DNA from: Skeletonema tropicum
Taxonomy: Eukaryota; Bacillariophyta; Thalassiosirophyceae; Thalassiosirales; Thalassiosiraceae
Assembly (NCBI GenBank): GCA_037178625.1
Contig: CM074129.1
Location: forward strand, 4,832,000-4,895,999
Length of the DNA stretch: 64,000 nucleotides
Direction of reading: 5' to 3'
A program made the translations under genes and the position numbers. Below, one piece after another: positions 50,985 to 61,909 of the stretch. A model generated the notes under the pieces. The model worked only from the letters and a program-made list of their open reading frames with translations, was not told the DNA's origin and did not search any database. Numbering within the stretch: the first letter of the stretch is position 1; each line of letters begins with the position of its first letter.

Positions 50985-51805
50985 TTGTGGTCAAGCAGTA
51001 CGAAGCAAAGGCTCATCGTGCAAGGAGCGCAATGAACGTTGGAGAAAGGACAAGCGGATTATTCCAGGAAGCACCAAAACTAGAGGTAAAGTTTACGGAG
51101 ACGACCCAACGCAACCCCAAGTCTCTACTCAACAAGAAAAGGAATGCTGCATCGCTTGTTGTTGGAGAATCAACTCTTCACGCTACCACCCAACGACACG
51201 CACTTTCCAAGCGAAGGAAAAAGAAGCCGTCACCTTGAGGCCCACATGTTCTTTGATATCGTTTATGAGATTAGCTTGGCATCTCTCTATCCAGCTTTGC
51301 TGCATACTATTACTTAGGAGTATGTCCTGTGCCTTGCTGCAATCCGCCTCTCATCACTCCTCAGCATCATCTTCCCATCTTCCACTGCTACGACCAGACA
51401 TTACGCAATCACCATAGCATCCTGGCAATCCGTCACCCGATTATTTCGAATCAGACAGGGAGCGAGAGTGATTGAACAACGTCAACGTGGAACATTTTTC
51501 GATCTCAGTATCATCGTTCCAGAAGACCGAACCCGCAAAAATTTCAAGCTAGCAGCTAGCCTGCAGCTTGGACTGCCATACATGAGCTGGGAGGAAGAGT
51601 TTACGCCGAAAGGAGCAGTATATAGGAAAGACGAAGATTATAATGAAAGTCGATTGATGTGCCGCAGAAGCAGGGGTAGAAGCGAAGTCTATAGCTATAG
51701 ATGATTGTGCGTCTATAGATGATTGTGCGTGCCTCCAATGTCCACACTGCAACAGCACCACCATTCAAACCTGTTTTGAGACGCGATACTGCAACCACGG
51801 TGGAT

Positions 51806-53154
51806 CAGTTATAAGTTATGAAGTCCAAAGCCGCTTATTCCTGCAAGGCTCGATTCTAATAAGAGAACCATCTGTTTCTTCAATGGTCGCAATTTCGGCA
51901 TAAATGTCTCCACCTTGGTTCTATGCTCAGCTACAATGGCCCTATGCTCAGCAATGATGGCTTCGTGTTCTGCCCTTCGCTGCTTTAGACATTCCTTCCT
52001 ATTCACAGTGGATATCACGCCCGCTATTGATGATTTCAATGCAACATAGAGCTATCCCAAACCATGGTAACGACGAACTAATGCAAACACTTCGGGCAAG
52101 TGGAGAGGGTTAATCTCGCTGTCGATGTATACAAATTGATTCACCCCCTGTAATTCCGCCAATTCTGCTCTTTAACCACAGTTCATCTGAGACTGAAGCA
52201 CCTTTGCCCTTCCAGCAGCTTCTGGGTTCTATTTGTTTTGCGCATTGATTTGCGTAGCCAAATCAATACGCCGCTGAATCTGCTTCTTCAACTCATCGCC
52301 ACCATTGGTTGAATTTGCTTTGACGTGTGTCAAAGTGTTATTTGATTGAAGTGTTGCTTCGATGCTGGAGATGGAGATGTCGTTAACCAGTTTCAGTAAC
52401 ATGACTTGTCCTTGGTCTGATATGGCATCATTGTTTCCCAAACTCAAATCTGTCAATGATCTATTGTTTTGTAGGGCATCGACCAACATATCTACACCTT
52501 GGTCATTTTATTGCCTGAGACCAGAGAGACAGATCTGTTAGGATAGCATCCTCCCTCTCCAGCAATTTCGCTAGTCCCCGGCATCCATCAGCATTGATGC
52601 TATTGTTGGCCAAAGTTCAAAATCTCAAATGCTTAGGGACATTATCGCTGTCAATTTCAATCGATTCGATGCCACATTGTTGCAACGCAGCTCCTCGATT
52701 GGGCTGTCGCATAATGCACTCAGCAGCGTATTAAATCCTTCGGATTGTATAAGATTATATTAAGGTTAAGGTTGATCTCCTTGAGATTATTTGAATGATG
52801 TAAAAAGGGCACCATGCTCCGAACTCCAACTGCGCTCAAACCATAGCGAAACAAAATCATTGTTTCGATATAGATCTGCTCATCTTCAATCCCTGGAAGA
52901 AAATTGATATCTTATGATCATTGAAGGCGCCTCTCTAGAGAGCTTCACTCCATTCAAGTTCAAGTGGGTGTTGTTTGATATAACACGACCAAGACTATCC
53001 AATTGTTCGTCGATTATATTTCGGATGTAAGGATCATCACCGGTTGATCTAACCGCAATAAATGCCCCTGCTGGATCTTCATCTTGCTTCCGATGAGCTC
53101 TCTCCGTACATATTATACATTGCTGCGCTCATTTCTCATTGAACCCCAGTCACA
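51806..53154 (-). pseudogene. Decayed LRR gene, unit 2
   Basis: Identical to the unit 1 pseudogene, shifted by 6384 bp, with the same frameshifts and stops. The damage therefore preceded the tandem duplication. Confidence 0.85.
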
Positions 53155-54153
53155 AGGAAATATGTAGAAGCTTCCACTCTCTGACACACACTACTATCAC
53201 CTTTATGATGCTGCGCTGCTTCTCTTTTTATTGGTTTATTTAGTGTTGGTGGCGTGTGGCCTGTGTCATTGCGTCATTGGTCATTAATTGCTGGCTACTT
53301 ACTGGCGGCCGCGGTGGGCCGAGATGAACGCGAAAGGCATTTTGAGATGGTGAGATGGTGAGATGGTGAGATGGTGAGTGCCGGGAGTGCTAAACCGAGT
53401 GCCGTACCGTCACATTCTGACAATAGATACAAGCTTCTCATTGACGACATCTATAAGTATAAGTATTTACTCCTAGCTTGGTGCGATCTGGGACATAGCT
53501 ATTGCTAATTGCAGCGCACATGCTCATTATCAGTTACCATAGATAATATCTGAGAGGGCCCATAAGACGTACTTTCAATTTCAGCTATTACACTGGATAT
53601 ATCATGAGTACTTCCCACATCCAACAGAAACAGAATGCGAAGTATACCAAAATTATTGACCGAGTGCTTGTGTAGTCATTCCGAGAGTGATGTGATGCAA
53701 CTATCATCCAAGCTTGACGTTTTTTGCTGCAGGAGACGCATCGCTTCCTTTTTCTCTTTGTCAATTGCAGTTAGCTAGGCTAGCTTGGCATCATAATGAT
53801 AATGCCAAGCCAGTTTCCTGCGTTGTAAGTCCTATGCCCCTGCTGCCGGCGAGTTGCTTAGTTCACTGCCTGTAAATGTATGCATATATGCTATCTAGAC
53901 TGCCTCTCTGCGCAGCAGCAAGTAAATGGAATTGCAGTGATAGTAATATGAAATCTAGTATATAAATTGCGCACTACACAGTATTGCGCAGCTAATGCTG
54001 AAGGAGTGGAATGATCAACAATTAATTTTTAACGTCTCTTTATTGCTACGAGTTCTGCATCCACTATACAGTACATAGTTCCTTATGAATCTTCGAGCAT
54101 CCAGCGCAACTGCTGTGAAGAGTGAAGGTGACATGAAGCATGAGTACAAGTTA

Positions 54154-55446
54154 TCAAGCTCGACGTCTTTTACTGCTGCGACACTCGCTTCCAATATGAG
54201 AACCTTCTGCCTTTTCCATTGCTTCAATTGTGGCAATTTCAGCTTTAATGGCATCTATCCTAGCCCTGTGATATGCCATTTGTTGTTGTAAGCACTGCTT
54301 CCTGTTCACGGTGGAGATTACACCCGCTATTGATGATTTCAATGCCGCGTACAGCTCTCCCTGTCCATGATACCAATAAACTAATGCAAGCAGTTCGGGC
54401 AAGTGAAGAGGGTTAATCCCACTGTACAAAGAATGATTTACTCCCTGCAGTTCGGCCAACTCTGCTCTTCTATCGCTATTCAACTGGATGTCAATGATCT
54501 TCATCCTGCCAGCTGCATCTGGGATTTTTCTCTTCTGTGTATTGATACGTACAGCCAAATTAATATGCCGCTGAATCTGCTTTTTCACATCATTCGGATC
54601 ATTTACTGAATTCACACGGAAGAACCTCACAGTGTGATTTGATTGAAGTGTTGCATTAATGCTTGATATGTCGTTAACCAGCTTCAGCAACATTATTTGA
54701 CCTTGCTTTGATATGCCATCGTTCTCTCCCAAACTCAATCTCGTCAGTGACTTATTTTTTCGTAGGGCATCGACCAAAATATCAACACCTTGGTCATCAA
54801 TTTTATTGCCAGGGAGAGATAGTTCTGTTAGTATAGCATCTCCCCCCTGCAACAGTTTTGCTAGTCCACGGCATCCATCAGCGTCGATGCTATTGTTAGC
54901 TAAAAACAGCCTTTCCAAATGTTTGGGTTTTTGCTCGTTGTCAATTTCAATCGATTCGATGCCGCAGCCACTACAACACAGAACTTTGATGGGGCTGTCA
55001 CGCAATGACCTCAGCAGCGTATTAAATCCTTCTGATTGTAAATTATTATTTTCATTGAGATTCAAATCAATGAGATTGCTAGCATTCTGTAAAAATGGTA
55101 CCATGCTCCGCACCCCTGCCACACTTATCCCATTACGGTACAATTCCATTACTCTGATTGTGTCGCTCCTCGTTAATCCGCGGAAGAAAATTGATGTCTT
55201 ATGATCATTGAGGGCGCCACTGTTGAGATCTAATTCTGTCAAGTAGATGTCAATTGATAGATCACGCCCAAGGTCCTCCCAATCTTCGTCGGTCATATTT
55301 TGTACACGACGATCGCCGCCGCTCCCCTTTAATTTCCTCGCATACGGATTATTTTCCCTGATTCTCAGTAGAGTTAGAGTTAGATTGGAGAGCTCCTCTT
55401 CCGAATCGACCGAACCATCTTCCGATGATGAGAAATAGGAGTACAT
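54154..55446 (-). CDS. RI-like leucine-rich repeat protein, unit 2
   Basis: The translation is identical to 47770-49062 over all 430 residues, with the same leader and the same downstream pseudogene. The two genes are exact tandem duplicates, which would double the dosage if the assembly is right. No third copy follows, because unit 3 is truncated before it. Confidence 0.92.
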   Translation of the reverse strand: MYSYFSSSEDGSVDSEEELSNLTLTLLRIRENNPYARKLKGSGGDRRVQNMTDEDWEDLGRDLSIDIYLTELDLNSGALNDHKTSIFFRGLTRSDTIRVMELYRNGISVAGVRSMVPFLQNASNLIDLNLNENNNLQSEGFNTLLRSLRDSPIKVLCCSGCGIESIEIDNEQKPKHLERLFLANNSIDADGCRGLAKLLQGGDAILTELSLPGNKIDDQGVDILVDALRKNKSLTRLSLGENDGISKQGQIMLLKLVNDISSINATLQSNHTVRFFRVNSVNDPNDVKKQIQRHINLAVRINTQKRKIPDAAGRMKIIDIQLNSDRRAELAELQGVNHSLYSGINPLHLPELLALVYWYHGQGELYAALKSSIAGVISTVNRKQCLQQQMAYHRARIDAIKAEIATIEAMEKAEGSHIGSECRSSKRRRA

Positions 55447-55906
55447 TTTGTGGAACCCCTGACACTCGCACGGTAGAAAGCTTCCACTCTCTCACACACT
55501 CTAATTGAGCACCTTTGCGATACTACTTGACGATACCTACTTAATGGTGGCTATGCTTCTCGTGTTTGTTGGTACATTGGTGTTGATGGTTGATGGCCAT
55601 GTTGTGCATTGTGCGTGTCTTCAATGTCTGTCTTGTGTCTTGTGTCATCGACATTTTGCTTTTCGTTGTGGCGGTGGATTGTACATGCGCGCGCGCGGCT
55701 CAGAGCATTGCGATGTTGTGAGTGCCGTAGGTGCTTGTTGAGTGCCGTACCGTCACACAGATCTTTTCCTCTATTGCTTTCATTTCGGCGTCTACTTATT
55801 GTCTCCACCTTGCTATTCTATGCTCGCCGATTTTCAACTGACGTAATGTAATCCTCCGCCGTCAATGCCACCACCAGGAGACTCAGTAATAAGATTCCTC
55901 TCCCCA

Positions 55907-56370
55907 TGAGACCTGAGAATCGCTAGCTTTGGCCTGTCCCAAAATTTTTTCACTTTGCCGGAGAATCTCCATTTTTCAAAAAATCACTGAATAACGACCA
56001 TGATGGCCACATCTCCCCCTATGCCCCCTCCGCCGCCGATGGTCCGATCAACCCATATCGCCACCTGTAGCCTCATTTAGTCCGTGTCTACCGATGTCAA
56101 CCGCGGAATAAACTATCTCGTGCGTCTATCCTCTTAGTTAGCGCCTTGACATATCTTGTGTCCGTTGGTGGAAATAACGATCTCCCCCGCTACACGACAA
56201 CATCTTCATGGGCTCTGTGATCCTCTACAATGATATCAATCAACAAAATGTACGGGAAACCGATAGGATGCGAGTAGGCAGCGTGATTGTCGGCCATGAC
56301 CACCGATATGAGCCATCAATTATTATTACAAATACACGGCGTGATTATTCAAAATCGGCACAATTCACGT
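55907..56370 (+). repeat. Dispersed repeat, unit 3 copy
   Basis: Same as 43139-43602, shifted by 12768 bp. It lies only about 2.1 kb from the inverted copy at 58500-58976. Confidence 0.7.
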
Positions 56371-57052
56371 GGTGAGAGAGGAGAAATAATAATTACAGCA
56401 GTCTACAGCAGTGCAGAGGGAAGTCCGAGGTTGATTGGTGATCACAGGTGATTTGTTCTGATATATTTAGGAGTAAATACGGCGTAGGTCAGTTTTTGAA
56501 TGCGTCAGCTTCGTCGCTGCATATGATTTTATAGCCTCCCAACACAATTGAAATCATCACTGTGGGGTGAGCTTGAGAGGTAACACATGGGAGCAACCAA
56601 TGATAATGATGCAACAACTCTTGATTGTTTAATGGCGCAGTGCTGGTCTGGGAAAGCTCGTTCATCGTACGAATAAGTGATACATTTGTGCTACTTGTGG
56701 CAGAATTAGTTAGAGGAAAAGAGGGAGATAGCAACCAGAAGTATTGACAGTGAAGAAGGGTATTCTTTGATGATTAACAACCTTGCAAGCACTATGTGAC
56801 AAAGTGCAAAGGCGACGATTGAATAGGTGGGTAGATTGATACTATCGACGTCATGGCAATCAGGGGACAAGTTTAAGCAGCAAAACGCCCAAAGAATACG
56901 GCAGAGAATAAACTAGGTTTTTGTTTAATTAAGAACACTTTACATGTAAGGGTTATTGGCATTACGAGGATCGCAGGTAGAGAATGCTCGTTCGATCGCA
57001 GGTAGAGAATGTAAGAGAACGAGCCGATGTCTTCTCTGTCTTTGATGAGTAG

Positions 57053-57368
57053 GTGCACTTTTCGATAGTGGTATCATTTCCCTTTCGAGCAATGAGCCAA
57101 CTACAAGACGAGGCATGCCAAGATTGGAGTTGAAGGATAAGTATCGGGAAATAAATGGGGAGTCGAATGTTGATTGGGACAACTCTTGGAGACTCATCGA
57201 CGACTCCTTGAATTCTCCAAGGCAGAGCAATGGATATGATTGTGGCCTACATATTTGTCCTCGCCAACGCAACCATACTGGCACAAAACATCCCACTGTG
57301 CGAGACATCCTAGGTACAACCAGGCGGATTTCCTGCTCAAGGAAACTAGGATGAGGGTCGCAATGTTG
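57053..57368 (+). pseudogene. Ulp1/SENP-like protease fragment, unit 3
   Basis: A third identical copy, shifted by 12768 bp. It is the last recognisable element before the truncated end of unit 3 at 57632. Confidence 0.6.
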
Positions 57369-57632
57369 TTGTGGTCAAGCAGTACGAAGCAAAGGCTCAT
57401 CGTGCAAGGAGCGCAATGAACGTTGGAGAAAGGACAAGCGGATTATTCCAGGAAGCACCAAAACTAGAGGTAAAGTTTACGGAGACGACCCAACGCAACC
57501 CCAAGTCTCTACTCAACAAGAAAAGGAATGCTGCATCGCTTGTTGTTGGAGAATCAACTCTTCACGCTACCACCCAACGACACGCACTTTCCAAGCGAAG
57601 GAAAAAGAAGCCGTCACCTTGAGGCCCACATG

Positions 57633-57839
57633 CTTGTCTCGTCTTCTCGTGTAAGCAGATGCACTCTCATCTGGTTTCGAACGCTCAAGCGTTTAGGAGG
57701 AGCTCCCAACTCCTACGGGGGCACCCGTCTTGCTGTCTGGCAATCCTTTCGGCAATCCAAAAGACAGCACGTTGTACCTAAGCACGTCCAGATTGTTCTC
57801 GTGTAGATATCTAATCGTATTAACTTTGTATTTATTTAT
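57633..57839. other. Junction sequence after the array
   Basis: About 200 bp with no gene. It contains short hairpins (CGCTCAAGCG; AGGAGCTCCCAACTCCT) and an AT-rich TTATTTATTTATTTA tract. Confidence 0.4.
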
Positions 57840-58602
57840 TTATTTAGTCCGGTGTCTATCAAGACATAGTGCAATTATCTGTTCATGAGCAAACACATGA
57901 AAGAATATCCGGCATGCCATGCACTCTTCAAATGGTGTCAAGTAAGGTTTCAAGTCACCGCCAGCCGAGGTACGGACACATTCAGACGGATCGTAGTTGA
58001 CATCAACTTCATTCCCAAAGAATACATCAACATACAGTTTCGATTCCATCCAAATATTATATCCCCACAACAGCCTAGCCGCATCGGTGTGGTTGGCATG
58101 CCACTCATCATTACAGATTGTCAATCGAGAGATGCCGCCCACATAGGATAATAATGAGAGGCACGCTCCCAAACCACTTCCCCGTTCCTCCCAATGCATT
58201 CAGTTGACTGTTCTTCATATTGAATTGACGATTTTGCTCTTCTAACCTTTTTCTGTTGTTTCTCGTAATGACCCTTCATTTGCATTGCTTCCTCTTCTTT
58301 CTTCTGTAGCTGTTCCATCAGAATCCCTACCTGCGCTTGAAATAGTGCATTCTTCTCCTCCATTTCCGACTTCTGCTCTGCTAACATTTCTTTCCATTGA
58401 TCTGGAGTGCGATCCTGTGCCTCCTTTTCCTCCATCCCCAGTCTGCTTGCCACCTCTTCAACATTTCGTTTGTGCCGATGTTTTGTGATCTCCCATCATA
58501 CGTGAATTGTGCCGATGTTAAATTATCACGCCGTGTATTTGTAATAATAATTGATGGCTCATATCGGTGACCACGAGCTATAACCACGCCACCCACTCGC
58601 AT
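57840..58602 (-). pseudogene. Frame-broken hypothetical gene with a coiled-coil segment
   Basis: Three minus-strand frames follow each other with little overlap and read like one damaged protein. The first (58602 to about 58440) begins MRVGGVVIARGHRYEPS and ends in EMLKRWQADWG. The second (about 58435-58121) is a Glu/Lys-rich coiled coil (KEMLAEQKSEMEEKNALFQ) followed by EVVWERASHYYPMW. The third (to 57840) reads GISRLTICNDEWHANHTDAA and KLYVDVFFGNEVDVNYDP and ends at a stop. The 5' part overlaps the inverted dispersed repeat, so the repeat probably derives from this gene family. The frameshifts could instead be unrecognised introns. No family is recognised. Confidence 0.5.
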
Positions 58603-58976
58603 CCTATCGTTGAACCGTCAGTGCTATTGATTTATATTATTGTAGAGGAGCACAGAGCCAATAAAGATGTTGTCGTGCAGCGGTGGAGATCGTTATTTCC
58701 ACCAACGGACACAAGATATGTCAAGGCGCTGACTAAGTGCGTAGATACACGAGATAATTTATTCCGCGGTTGCCATCGGTAGACACGGACTAAATGAGGC
58801 TACAGGTGGCGATATGGGGTGGTAGGACCATCGGCGGCGGAGGGAGCATATCAGGGAGATGTGGCCATCATGGTCGTTATTTTGTGACTTCTTGAAAAAT
58901 GAGGCTGGTTTGGAGATTCTCCGGCAAAGTGAAAAAATTTTGGGACAAAATTGGCGGCTCGATTCTCAGGTCTCAT
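58500..58976 (-). repeat. Dispersed repeat, inverted diverged copy
   Basis: The reverse complement of 43139-43602 with scattered differences. Shared strings include CTTGACATATCTTGTGTCCG, CTGTAGCCTCATTTAGTCCG and ATGAGCCATCAATTATTATT. It is contiguous with the broken coiled-coil gene on the same strand. Confidence 0.8.
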
Positions 58977-59299
58977 TGTCTCGATCAATGAGATTCTCAA
59001 AGTTGTTGTTACCAGTCGCCACCGTAGACTTAGTCTGTTCACATCGCTCTGCGAATCTCCCCATTGTTCCTCGTGATTCCAATCTAAAGGCTGGTCTCCC
59101 GATTGTTCCTAGTGATTCCAATCCAAAGGCTGGTTGTATTCCGGCTGAGTCTGACTCAGTGCTCCATACGGTATCAAGGCTTCTAATCGTGGAACTTATG
59201 TAGTCATTCAAGTGTTCTCACAGTCATCTTTCTGTCCGCTGTGGATGCATTCTCTCTCCAATACTGACCCACTACATCCAATAACCATAACTCTCGATG
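58977..59299. other. No gene; short direct repeat
   Basis: A GATTCCAATC(T/C)AAAGGCTGG block occurs twice in tandem around 59076-59132. No coding gene is supported. Confidence 0.4.
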
Positions 59300-59794
59300 T
59301 CATCCCAATAATGGAATGCACTTGTTGAAGATATCCGTCACATCTACGAGGTTGTAAGGCTCCCCATTAGTACTAGACACGACAACAATTGGTATCATTC
59401 CATTGTCATCATCGCTAATTATCTCATCATTCTCCATCAAAAGAGTCATATCTACGTCAGCTATCAACTCACTTAGCCTGGATTCGTCCCTAAGCATCGT
59501 ATCTCCCCCATCGTTACGGCTGGCGCAGTCGTAGGAACGCATGTCGATGCGAGGCATGAATTCACCTGCACTTGCTGTCACACTCTCAGAGGTCTCATTA
59601 CCATCATAAGTTTCATCATCACCTGTCACATGCGTCAAAATGGAAAAAGTCGTCACAGCAAAGGCTCCCCACTTGGATAAGCAATGAACAATCGTTGGTG
59701 GATCACGGTGACAATCTACTCCATAGATAGTAGCAGTGGCTCGGACAAAGCATGGTGATAGTGAGTCAAAATATGAGACATCATTGTCGTTCAT
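59300..59794 (-). CDS. Hypothetical acidic protein, 164 residues
   Basis: The frame opens with ATG at 59794 and is rich in Asp, Ser and Thr. It contains LSELIADVDMTLLMENDEI and a C-terminal NGEPYNLVDVTDIFNKCIP that looks like folded protein. There is no signal peptide or known motif. It may be an exon or a remnant of a larger gene, because the flanking sequence is debris. No function is assigned. Confidence 0.4.
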   Translation of the reverse strand: MNDNDVSYFDSLSPCFVRATATIYGVDCHRDPPTIVHCLSKWGAFAVTTFSILTHVTGDDETYDGNETSESVTASAGEFMPRIDMRSYDCASRNDGGDTMLRDESRLSELIADVDMTLLMENDEIISDDDNGMIPIVVVSSTNGEPYNLVDVTDIFNKCIPLLG

Positions 59795-60399
59795 GTGTGA
59801 TGCGATGTGGCAGTTGTGACTTAAAGTGCGGTAGTAACTTGAACTTGAACCTTAACAGCTTGATCGTGTTGACTTCGATCTTGATCATGAATCTGAAAGA
59901 AGTTACGACTAAGGTAGTCATGTGTAAACACCGCTCCAAAGGGTCCAGAACTCGTAGCCATACGAGGAGATAGAATGCTATCGAAAAGCACCGTGACCGC
60001 CAATGCACCCTAGTTGCATGGTCCCATTAAGGTCACCCTTGTGTACTACTGTGATAACTCATTCTACAAACGAATTATGGTTGTATACTCTACAAAAGTG
60101 CAGTCCGTCCAACGCATCCCAATATGCTAGGACTCCCGTCACTGTGAGTTGAAATACTCCCCTCAATCCAAGCACACTTGGCTGGATTGTAACTCACTAT
60201 CAACCAAAGATAAGCCCAAGGCTTCTAACAAGTATCCACAATCTAACCTCGGATCTAATCTCCGCAGGAGGATGAGTTCGCCAAAAGCTACTCTCACCCT
60301 TATAGTGTACTCCCATTGACTTGCATCAGAGGTCAATTGGTACCGCCACACATTTGAGATGTTCGGTTTTGGCGTTGCCGCGTAGTCCCTAGTCACCTC
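59795..60399. other. No recognisable gene
   Basis: A minus-strand frame at 60163-60396 has no family signal. The stretch lies beside the decayed Copia remnant and may include its non-coding 3' part, but I cannot show this. Confidence 0.35.
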
Positions 60400-61430
60400 T
60401 GATTCGAAATCTCTCTAGAATCTCAAACAAACCATCTGCATTCCTCACCCCAGATGACATTTGCTCAACAAGTATTTTTCATGAGTATTGATACACTCCA
60501 TGATACACCTTCTTCTCTCTTATGACTTCCTTCCACCTAGGATATGCACTAGCGACACCTCACGCTTCTTCTTCAAAGAAGGTCTTGGAGTCATCGTGTT
60601 TTAACACCAATTACTCATCTCCACTTTGCTCGCTGCATCATTTACTGGAATTCCCATCTTCCTCAGTCTTAGCATATCCCCAACGCCAGAATGTACTCCG
60701 TTGCCTCCTCGTGGTAAACGCCATCTGTTAAGTCGTACTCTCAACACTCCCCTGTCCTATGCCTATGGAATACCAATAGACTGGGAACTTTGTTGATATT
60801 TTCGTCGATACGAACGACAAACCCAGTGCGTGATCTCATCGTGACATATTCTCCAGCTTTTCCGGCGTATACAATACAACAAATGACGAATCCTCCCCTT
60901 TTGGAGGCGGCATGACGGGAGATGTAACCTCCGTCAAAGTAGCCAAGTCATATCTTGCTGTGTATCGCTGCTGGGTCACCCGCGGCGGAGTCGGATCAAT
61001 TTATCTCTGCGTTGTGATACTTGCCCAAGAATGATAATGGTAAAGTAATACTCCAAATGGCCATCTCTGAGTAGATCAAGAGTCTGTTCATCATAGAAAC
61101 TTCTTCCAAATAAATACCAACGCTACCAAGCTCGTCCTCCCTCGCAGGATTTCTATCAAAGATTTGTAGGAGGCACATCCTCACTCAACAATTCTCTTCT
61201 TACATCAATATCTCTGGCCGGTATCTACTTACTGGTTCTTGAATGGTGCTTCAACTTTACAGTTGATCAGACATACTAGCCCCGAGCAAGGGCCCGGTAC
61301 TCTACGTCTTCTCGAGCTCCCACTTCCACTTCACAGTGCGAAACTTACCGCCAAGATAAATCGAAGGCTTCGTAATAGATGGTTTCTTCAGCTTCCAATG
61401 TCGACCGATCACGCTTCACATTATCAGATG
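60400..61430 (-). pseudogene. Decayed Copia pol (RNase H region)
   Basis: On the minus strand, in several frames and with stops, one can read RNase H landmarks of Copia elements. MRSRTGFVV (about 60815-60840) matches the SRTGF motif. LRKMGIPVN followed by SLKKKREVSLVHI (about 60690-60540) matches the conserved C-terminal segment of Copia pol. The order along the strand is correct. RT upstream cannot be recognised. It is far more diverged than the intact Copia at 31110-37951 and seems to belong to a different lineage. Confidence 0.55.
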
Positions 61431-61511
61431 CTACATGCACATCATCTCTGTACAACAAGGCTCCCTCCATGCACTCTGATCCATCTCTCGCTGCGTAGCA
61501 GACCGAATCAT

Positions 61512-61692
61512 CGGCCCTCGGGGCCCCCGTTCATGGAGTGCAGAGCAGCGTAATAGGGGGCCGCAGGTGCCCTTCTATTACAGGTGGGAAAATTCATTAT
61601 TTTTCACCCCCATTATTCTACAGAGTTATAGGTAGGAATCAGTACATGTGTTTTTTAGTGAGAAGGTTTACTTTAGGGACACGTAGAGTCCT
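61512..61692 (+). repeat. 181-bp dispersed repeat, plus-strand copy
   Basis: The perfect inverted counterpart of 29657-29837. It starts CGGCCCTCGGGGCCCCCG and ends ACACGTAGAGTCCT, lying between the decayed Copia remnant and the Gypsy element. Confidence 0.85.
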
Positions 61693-61909
61693 AAACAAAG
61701 TGATAATTTTTTCACATAACCGTCAGAAATGTGGCTTATGTGAAACACGACCACTGTAATAGTCAAGTAGCATACTACCTTTAGGTACGTATGTATCTGT
61801 GACCATACGGATACGTGCTCGCTAAGCTATCGCTTATCGGGATCTCCATGCCTGACGCATGCCGCTCTGGATTCTGACTACATTGAAGCAGTCAGCTTAG
61901 AGAATCTTA
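61693..61909. other. Probable 3' untranslated or LTR part of the Gypsy element
   Basis: Lies directly downstream of the Gypsy pol stop, where the 3' LTR should begin. LTR borders cannot be drawn because the 5' LTR is missing from the window. Confidence 0.35.

Larger units (their letters stand above)
49140..55523. repeat. Tandem segmental duplication, unit 2 (6384 bp)
   Basis: A second full copy with every feature shifted by exactly 6384 bp and no difference that I noticed. The identity means either very recent tandem duplication or an assembly artefact of repeated sequence. Confidence 0.95.
55524..57632. repeat. Tandem segmental duplication, unit 3, truncated (2109 bp)
   Basis: Identical to the first third of the unit and ends after GAGGCCCACATG, where units 1 and 2 continue TTCTTTGATATCG. 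It therefore contains only the dispersed repeat and the Ulp1-like fragment and lacks both LRR genes. Confidence 0.95.
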
